Assembly: GCF_023703085.1 (NCBI RefSeq)
Contig: NZ_JAMQJY010000001.1
Location: 682,001 to 746,000, forward strand
DNA: 64,000 nucleotides
Source of the DNA: Alkalicoccobacillus plakortidis
GTDB lineage: Bacteria; Bacillota; Bacilli; Bacillales; Bacillaceae_D
Direction of reading: 5' to 3'
Below the pieces are notes generated by a model. The model did not search any database. It had not been told where the DNA came from and saw nothing but the letters and a program-made list of their open reading frames with translations. A program made the position numbers and the translations under genes. Below are positions 59,896-64,000 of the stretch, one piece after another (position 1 is the stretch's first letter; every line of letters starts with the position of its first letter).

Positions 59896-60163
59896 TGCAT
59901 CTTATTGACGACTAACTTAAGCCAAACAATATATCAAAGAAAAGTCCGTACCTCTTTACAACAACAAACTCTGCTATTTTTCTTAGAAGAATATACCTTA
60001 TGTAAATTCGATAGTCAAACCCTTTTTATTGACCAATTCCGCATCGTTACCCTATTCTCGTATAAATTTCCACGAACAAAGGTGTAAAGCTATCATCTCT
60101 CTACAAAGCGATCCAAATGAAGTTTCCAGTTGATGTTGTAATTGACCCACAACCTAGAATGTT
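59896..60163. other. Region without a supported gene in the lepB-rplS island
   Basis: No ORF with a ribosome-binding site or recognisable family is present. On the minus strand, short coding-like stretches in two frames (ending KRYGLFFDILFGLS just before the terminator) could be a decayed or frameshifted small gene. A plus-strand ORF at 59905-60087 has no Shine-Dalgarno sequence. Confidence 0.4.
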
Positions 60164-60325
60164 TTAGCTGTTTATCTTTCGTTTGTGCCCACACTTATCA
60201 CATTCTAAAAACGATTGAATTTCGATGAGGAAGCTTCAACTTTCCTCTTCAATGACTTTGTCATCAAAGCTTTCAACTAAATTCGATTTACATGTTGGGC
60301 ATAAATTATTGTTACCGATATTCAT
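60164..60325 (-). pseudogene. Broken small zinc-ribbon protein
   Basis: An ATG with AAGGAGG 10 nt upstream starts a peptide with CPTC at residues 9-12. After 29 codons an in-frame TGA (60236-60238) interrupts it, and the same frame then continues to a second pair (LECDKCGHKR) and a TAA at 60164. The two CxxC pairs make a typical small zinc ribbon of about 52 residues. The TGA may be a nonsense mutation; alternatively two homopolymer errors (one extra A, one missing T) would give EEEVEASSSKFNRFLECDKC without a stop. No specific function is suggested. Confidence 0.55.
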
Positions 60326-60528
60326 TTTTTATTAACCTCCTTGAGGATCACCAATCCTCATATATATCGACATTCATCTTAAGAATTTCATTAAAAACGA
60401 ATTACCTAGATTTCACAACGAATTAAAAAGTTTAAAACTATTTAGATTCCCCAGTTTATTATCAAGGCATATAACTACAATTAAGAGAAAATTGAATACA
60501 CAATGGAGTACGTAGTAGTTACTTTGGA

Positions 60529-60534
60529 TATAAT
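60529..60534 (+). promoter_or_regulatory. Perfect TATAAT upstream of the plus-strand membrane-protein gene
   Basis: TATAAT lies about 60 nt before the Shine-Dalgarno sequence of the gene at 60608. No good -35 is visible at 16-18 bp, so promoter identity is tentative. Confidence 0.35.
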
Positions 60535-60607
60535 TCAGCATTTTAAATCGAATACAATTTGTAAATTAAACGGTACAATGAAACTAGTCTTAAAGGAGGT
60601 AAAAAGA

Positions 60608-60964
60608 TTGAATTCGGTTGTTTCATCTTTTAAAGGTATTTTCTCGACAATTAGTATATCTTATCTTGTTAAATCCTACTTAATAGCCTTTACTTTTATT
60701 TGGTTGTATTTTCAGGTCGCTTCTACACAAGGAGAAAAATTATATTTTATTCTCTGTGGCCTTTTATTTCCCTTTGCAACATTAGCTTGGGACAGCATTA
60801 TTAGCTTTCTTTTTAAAGGTCATATAATTATACTCCATGTTATAGTTTTAATAATGTGGAATCTCACAAAATGGATGATTTTATTCTTAGTAGCTCCAGT
60901 AATAGCTCCCATCACTATATTATTCTTATACATAATGAAAAGATTTTATAGTAGAGCAAACTAA
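60608..60964 (+). CDS. Small hypothetical membrane protein (only plus-strand gene)
   Basis: A 118-aa protein starting at TTG with AAAGGAGG 8 nt upstream; upstream in-frame ATGs (from 60503) lack a ribosome-binding site. It has about three or four hydrophobic segments (SYLVKSYLIAFTFIWLYFQV; LYFILCGLLFPFATLAWDSI; IIILHVIVLIMWNL; MILFLVAPVIAPITILFLYI) and a basic C-terminus. No family is recognised. It is AT-rich, runs opposite to all other genes and ends at its own terminator, which suggests acquisition. Confidence 0.75.
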   Translation: MNSVVSSFKGIFSTISISYLVKSYLIAFTFIWLYFQVASTQGEKLYFILCGLLFPFATLAWDSIISFLFKGHIIILHVIVLIMWNLTKWMILFLVAPVIAPITILFLYIMKRFYSRAN

Positions 60965-60972
60965 TATTCTTC

Positions 60973-61004
60973 GCAGGTCTCCATTCGGTGAGCCTGCTTT
61001 TTTT
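60973..61004 (+). terminator. Terminator of the plus-strand membrane-protein gene
   Basis: GCAGG-t-CTC pairs with GAG-CCTGC (8 bp with a one-base bulge), followed by TTTTTTT. It begins 9 nt after the stop codon. Confidence 0.85.
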
Positions 61005-61130
61005 ATCATTCGAGTCGTCTACCTGTCTTCTTTGCATTATCTCTTTCTTTGAAATGTTAAGAACAACGCGATTCCTAAAAGGTTTGTGACCTTTAGATTT
61101 TAGTAACGACATAATAGCGTTGAATCGACG

Positions 61131-61170
61131 CAAAAAAGAACGCCTCCCATACGTGGGAAACGCTCTTTTT
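61131..61170 (-). terminator. Terminator downstream of rplS
   Basis: Minus-strand AGAGCG-TTTCCCAC and GTGGGAGG-CGTTCT form a strong stem with a short loop, followed by TTTTTTG. It starts 30 nt after the rplS stop. Confidence 0.85.
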
Positions 61171-61200
61171 GATAACGTTAAATCATTGATATAACGCCTA

Positions 61201-61555
61201 TTACGCTTTTTTACGTAGTTCTTTAATGCGGGCAGCTTTTCCACGTAGGTTACGTAGATAGTAAAGCTTAGCACGACGTACTTTACCGCGACGTTTCACT
61301 TCAATCTTTTCGATTTTAGGTGAATGTAATGGGAATGTACGCTCAACACCTACACCATAAGAAATTTTACGAGCTGTGAATGTTTCGCTGATTCCGAATC
61401 CACGACGTTTGATTACTACGCCTTCAAAAAGCTGGATACGCTCACGAGTTCCCTCAACAACTTTAACGTGAATCGTTAATGTGTCACCAGGACGGAACGC
61501 TTGGAAGATCAGTGCGAAGCTGTTCATTCGTAATTTCTGTAATAATGTTGCTCAT
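61201..61555 (-). CDS. rplS: 50S ribosomal protein L19 (one frameshift in assembly)
   Basis: L19 at the 30S-50S interface, about 117 aa. ATG at 61555 with GGAGGGG upstream starts [17 protein letters not shown]. At 61499-61504 GCTTGG stands for GCTGG; removing one base restores [19 protein letters not shown] and the rest ([40 protein letters not shown]) is intact. The gene is normally essential or strongly required, so this is a likely sequence error. It has its own promoter, leader and terminator. Confidence 0.96.
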
Positions 61556-61579
61556 AGTCGTATTCCCCTCCTTCCAAAC

Positions 61580-61614
61580 AGACGTTCATGTCGGGTCGCC
61601 GCAGCGGAACATCT
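61580..61614 (-). promoter_or_regulatory. L19-type ribosomal protein leader
   Basis: The rplS 5' UTR contains AGATGTTC pairing with GAACGTCT (one G-U) around CGCTGCGGCGACCCGACAT, immediately before the Shine-Dalgarno sequence. It resembles the L19 leader of Bacilli, a structure for autoregulation by L19. Identification is by eye from the motif and position. Confidence 0.6.
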
Positions 61615-61642
61615 TAATAACGGGCGAATTGCCACAAGTACT

Positions 61643-61671
61643 ATAGTAGCATAGATAAAAGAGTGACACAA
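61643..61671 (-). promoter_or_regulatory. Extended -10 promoter of rplS
   Basis: Minus-strand TTGTGT, 17-bp spacer ending TGC, then TACTAT. The TG extension compensates for a weak -35. It lies just after trmD and makes rplS independently transcribed. Confidence 0.6.
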
Positions 61672-61704
61672 GATCCTTTTTAACAAATGCCAAGCTTTTT
61701 TACC

Positions 61705-62436
61705 TTACATCTCTTTTTTCCATTCATCTATCAACTTTTGTTGATTAGGTGTTATCTTTTCTTCATTTAGCAACTCAGGACGTCGCTCAAATGTTCGTTT
61801 AAGCGATTGTTGCGTTCGCCATTCTTCAATACGTTGATGATGACCTGACAGTAGGACCTCAGGCACGTCCAACCCACGAAAAGAAGCAGGTCGAGTATAC
61901 TGTGGATGCTCAAGCATTCCTGTTGAGAATGAGTCTGTTATTGCCGATTCAGCGTTACCTAGTACCCCTGGAAGTAGTCTCGTTACACTATCAACAATAA
62001 CCATTGCACCGAGCTCACCACCGGTTAAAACGTAGTCACCAAGTGAAATCTCATCTGTCACAAGATGCGTACGAATCCGTTCGTCATATCCCTCATAATG
62101 GCCGCAAATGAAGATAAGTTGCTCTTCCTTAGAGAACTCTTCCGCTTTTTGCTGAGTATACGGTTCTCCTTGAGGGCAAAGTAACACAACTCTAGGGTTT
62201 ATATCCGCTTGTTTTACATCACTCACAGCATCAAAAATCGGCTGTGGCGTCAATACCATTCCGGCCCCACCACCATAAGGGTAGTCATCAACACGGTTGT
62301 GTTTATTTGTTGAATAGGTTCTAAAATCTGTCACGTTCAAAGAAACAAGTCCTTTATCTTGTGCCAATCGTAAGATCGAACTACCGAAAACGCCTTGAAA
62401 CATTTCTGGAAACAGACTTAAAACATCAATTCTCAT
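61705..62436 (-). CDS. trmD: tRNA (guanine-N1)-methyltransferase TrmD
   Basis: SPOUT methyltransferase (243 aa) making m1G37 and preventing frameshifting. The knot is visible in [11 protein letters not shown] and [32 protein letters not shown] and the C-terminal [19 protein letters not shown] block complete it. Its ATG overlaps the rimM stop (ATGA). Confidence 0.97.
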   Translation of the reverse strand: MRIDVLSLFPEMFQGVFGSSILRLAQDKGLVSLNVTDFRTYSTNKHNRVDDYPYGGGAGMVLTPQPIFDAVSDVKQADINPRVVLLCPQGEPYTQQKAEEFSKEEQLIFICGHYEGYDERIRTHLVTDEISLGDYVLTGGELGAMVIVDSVTRLLPGVLGNAESAITDSFSTGMLEHPQYTRPASFRGLDVPEVLLSGHHQRIEEWRTQQSLKRTFERRPELLNEEKITPNQQKLIDEWKKEM

Positions 62437-62948
62437 ACATCCAATCCTTCTAGCAAGTGAATCGTAATCGTTTTGTTATTGATATCGACCTCACGAACAA
62501 CCGATTCAATATAAGGAACAAGCAGATCCTTTTGACCTTCTCTTTTGACAACCCAGACATCATTAGCTCCTGGACTTAAAATCTCAATCACTCGACCGAT
62601 TTTTAGTCCTTCTTCACTTATAACCGTGCAGCCAATAATTTCGTGATAATAGTATTCACCAATCTCAAGTTCTTCCTGTTGATCAGCAGATACATATAAA
62701 GTTTGTCCTTTAAAAGGTTCCACGTCATTGATATTCTCGTACCCTTCAAACGTTAGCAACTCAAATTGTTTGTGACTACGATGTGTTTTCACTGTTAAGT
62801 TAAGATAAGTACCATTTTCCTGCCTAATGGCAAGAGTGCTTCCTTTTGCAAATCTTTTTTCTACAAAATCTGTAGTAGATAGAATGCGCACCTCACCACG
62901 TACTCCATGAGTATTAACAAGCTGTCCTACCTTATACCATTCCGTCAT
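62433..62948 (-). CDS. rimM: 16S rRNA processing protein RimM
   Basis: 30S assembly factor binding S19 (171 aa). N-terminal beta-barrel with [20 protein letters not shown] and C-terminal PRC-barrel with [15 protein letters not shown] and [17 protein letters not shown] at 62948 ([11 protein letters not shown]) lies within the end of ylqD (17-nt overlap); a longer start at 62987 is unlikely. Confidence 0.95.
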   Translation of the reverse strand: MTEWYKVGQLVNTHGVRGEVRILSTTDFVEKRFAKGSTLAIRQENGTYLNLTVKTHRSHKQFELLTFEGYENINDVEPFKGQTLYVSADQQEELEIGEYYYHEIIGCTVISEEGLKIGRVIEILSPGANDVWVVKREGQKDLLVPYIESVVREVDINNKTITIHLLEGLDV

Positions 62949-63354
62949 CAGAACGCCTACTTTCTCGAAATTGTTCAATGATTCCATCTCGCACTACGAC
63001 CTCAAGCTGCTGCTCTTGGTCTGGCCACCTATCTCCAATCGTAAGCTCTACAATCGCTTGTGTTTGACCACCTGCAATTTCAGAATCTATGGGTAGACGA
63101 TCAAGCTGTTGGAGTCTAAATTCAAGGCTTTTTCTTTTATCTGTTCGTTTATTGATTTCTTGTTCATAACGCATGCGGATTTGTTGCTCTTGGGAAACGG
63201 GTTCTGATTTTTTAATTGCTTTGTGCAATTGAAAATGGAACTGTTCAATTTCCCGTTGAAGCTTGTCCATCTCTTGATTCAGTTCTTTTGTTAATCGCTC
63301 TTTTTTGTTCGCTGTTAGGACTTGTTTGATGGAAACGGTTTGCAAAAACTGCAT
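62932..63354 (-). CDS. ylqD: YlqD family protein
   Basis: A 140-aa protein of the YlqD family found between khpA and rimM in Bacillaceae. [20 protein letters not shown] is followed by a coiled coil (about residues 25-90) and a small C-terminal beta domain. Function unknown; position suggests a link to ribosome assembly. ATG at 63354 with GGAGTG upstream. Confidence 0.9.
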   Translation of the reverse strand: MQFLQTVSIKQVLTANKKERLTKELNQEMDKLQREIEQFHFQLHKAIKKSEPVSQEQQIRMRYEQEINKRTDKRKSLEFRLQQLDRLPIDSEIAGGQTQAIVELTIGDRWPDQEQQLEVVVRDGIIEQFRESRRSDDGMV

Positions 63355-63404
63355 GTCATCACACTCCAATTTGTTGAAATCAGGCTTCTATAGATAGACA
63401 TACA

Positions 63405-63432
63405 AGAAAAGGGAGAGGTTTCCCTCACCCTT
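63405..63432 (-). terminator. Hairpin between khpA and ylqD
   Basis: Minus-strand AAGGG-GAGG and CCTC-CCCTT with a 3-5 nt loop followed by TTTTCTTG. The T tract is interrupted, so it is probably a partial terminator within the operon. Confidence 0.6.
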
Positions 63433-63435
63433 TCC

Positions 63436-63666
63436 TTATTCAACGATATCCAGCTTTACTTTTTTACCTTGCTTATTAACAGCTGCGTACACAACTGAGC
63501 GCAAAGCTTTTGCTGTTCGTCCGTTTTTACCAATCACTTTTCCCATATCATCCGGATGAACCGTTAATCGTAGATAGACTGTCTGATCTTCTTGATGCTC
63601 TTCAACCTTAACGGATTCCGGATCATCAACAAGTGATTGAGCTATATGTTCAACCAACGCTTTCAT
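63436..63666 (-). CDS. khpA: KH-domain RNA-binding protein KhpA (YlqC)
   Basis: A 76-aa single KH domain with the GxxG loop in GKVIGKNGRTAKALRSVV. KhpA partners KhpB/Jag in RNA binding and affects cell division and elongation in Gram-positives. ATG at 63666 with GAGGTGA upstream; a GTG one codon earlier is the alternative. It lies between rpsP and ylqD. Confidence 0.95.
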   Translation of the reverse strand: MKALVEHIAQSLVDDPESVKVEEHQEDQTVYLRLTVHPDDMGKVIGKNGRTAKALRSVVYAAVNKQGKKVKLDIVE

Positions 63667-63688
63667 CACAGATCACCTCGAGAGAAAA

Positions 63689-63961
63689 TTACTTTTGGTT
63701 TTTTGCGTTGTGAAGCTTTTCCATTAAACCTTCTTTTGAGAAAAGGTTACGAACGGTGTCAGAAGGTTTTGCACCTTTTAACATCCAGTCAAGTGCTTTG
63801 TCTTCTTTTACAGTAAACTGAGCAGGTTGAGCAATCGGGTTATACGTTCCGATTTCCTCGATGAATCTTCCATCACGTGGAGCACGTGAATCTGCTACCA
63901 CTACACGGTAGACAGGAGCTTTCTTTGAACCAATACGTTTAAGTCGAATTTTAACAGCCAT
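63689..63961 (-). CDS. rpsP: 30S ribosomal protein S16
   Basis: Small primary-assembly protein (90 aa) with [20 protein letters not shown] and [23 protein letters not shown] at 63961 has GGAGGTG upstream; an in-frame start six codons earlier is rejected. It heads the rpsP-khpA-ylqD-rimM-trmD set; the upstream promoter lies beyond the right edge. Confidence 0.97.
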   Translation of the reverse strand: MAVKIRLKRIGSKKAPVYRVVVADSRAPRDGRFIEEIGTYNPIAQPAQFTVKEDKALDWMLKGAKPSDTVRNLFSKEGLMEKLHNAKNQK

Positions 63962-64000
63962 TTCGCTGTACACCTCCAAGATTATTTACACAATTTAGTA

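Noticed and set aside
59905..60087. 60-aa plus-strand ORF in the lepB-rplS island
   Set aside because: No ribosome-binding site and no recognisable features; kept only as part of the region note.
60236..60238. TGA in the zinc-ribbon ORF as a selenocysteine codon
   Set aside because: The TGA is not at a cysteine-equivalent position and no SECIS-like element or Sec machinery is visible; a mutation or sequence error is simpler.
1..64000. CRISPR arrays, tRNA or rRNA genes, prophage or intact IS elements
   Set aside because: No regularly spaced repeats, tRNA-like cloverleaf, rRNA sequence, transposase or phage structural gene was found on either strand.

Overview
This 64 kb window is chromosomal DNA from a low-to-moderate-GC Gram-positive rod of the Bacillaceae. 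The evidence is gene content and order: two PolC/ProS/RasP/Dxr/CdsA/UppS and RimP-NusA-RnpM-InfB-RbfA-TruB blocks, XerC-HslV-HslU-CodY, a long fla/che operon ending in SigD and SwrB, and RpsP-KhpA-YlqD-RimM-TrmD-RplS, all matching the Bacillus subtilis trmD-to-truB order. The species cannot be fixed from the sequence alone; the divergence resembles alkaliphilic Bacillus relatives more than B. subtilis itself. Almost every gene is on the minus strand, so transcription runs from high to low coordinates. There are no rRNA or tRNA genes, CRISPR arrays or intact insertion sequences.

Layout in the direction of transcription: (i) 64.0-61.2 kb, rpsP-khpA-ylqD-rimM-trmD and a separately promoted rplS with an L19-type leader; (ii) 61.2-59.7 kb, an AT-rich island with the only plus-strand gene (a small membrane protein), a broken zinc-ribbon ORF and an orphan terminator; (iii) 59.7-55.4 kb, lepB, rbgA, rnhB and the FliK-like/FlhB-like pair ylqG-ylqH; (iv) 55.2-49.9 kb, sucCD, dprA, topA; (v) 49.8-44.7 kb, trmFO-xerC-hslV-hslU-codY; (vi) 44.4-19.4 kb, the fla/che operon from flgB to swrB (basal body, C ring, export apparatus, hook, chemotaxis adaptation proteins, sigD); (vii) 19.3-16.2 kb, rpsB-tsf-pyrH-frr; (viii) 16.1-5.9 kb, uppS-cdsA-dxr-rasP-proS-polC; (ix) 5.7 kb to the left edge, rimP-nusA-rnpM-ylxQ-infB-ylxP-rbfA-truB (truB truncated by the window).

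Two points stand out. First, the fla/che operon lacks cheA and cheW: cheB runs into cheC with an 8-nt gap. Second, at least fourteen frameshifts interrupt otherwise normal genes, including essential ones (rpsB, polC, rplS). Eleven lie at the pentamer CCAGC/GCTGG. Nine of these read CCAAGC/GCTTGG where the protein requires CCAGC/GCTGG, and two are single-base losses in or beside the pentamer. Three others are in poly-A/T runs. This looks like a systematic sequencing or basecalling artefact, possibly from a modified base, rather than gene decay, so the interrupted genes are annotated as whole genes with the shift noted.
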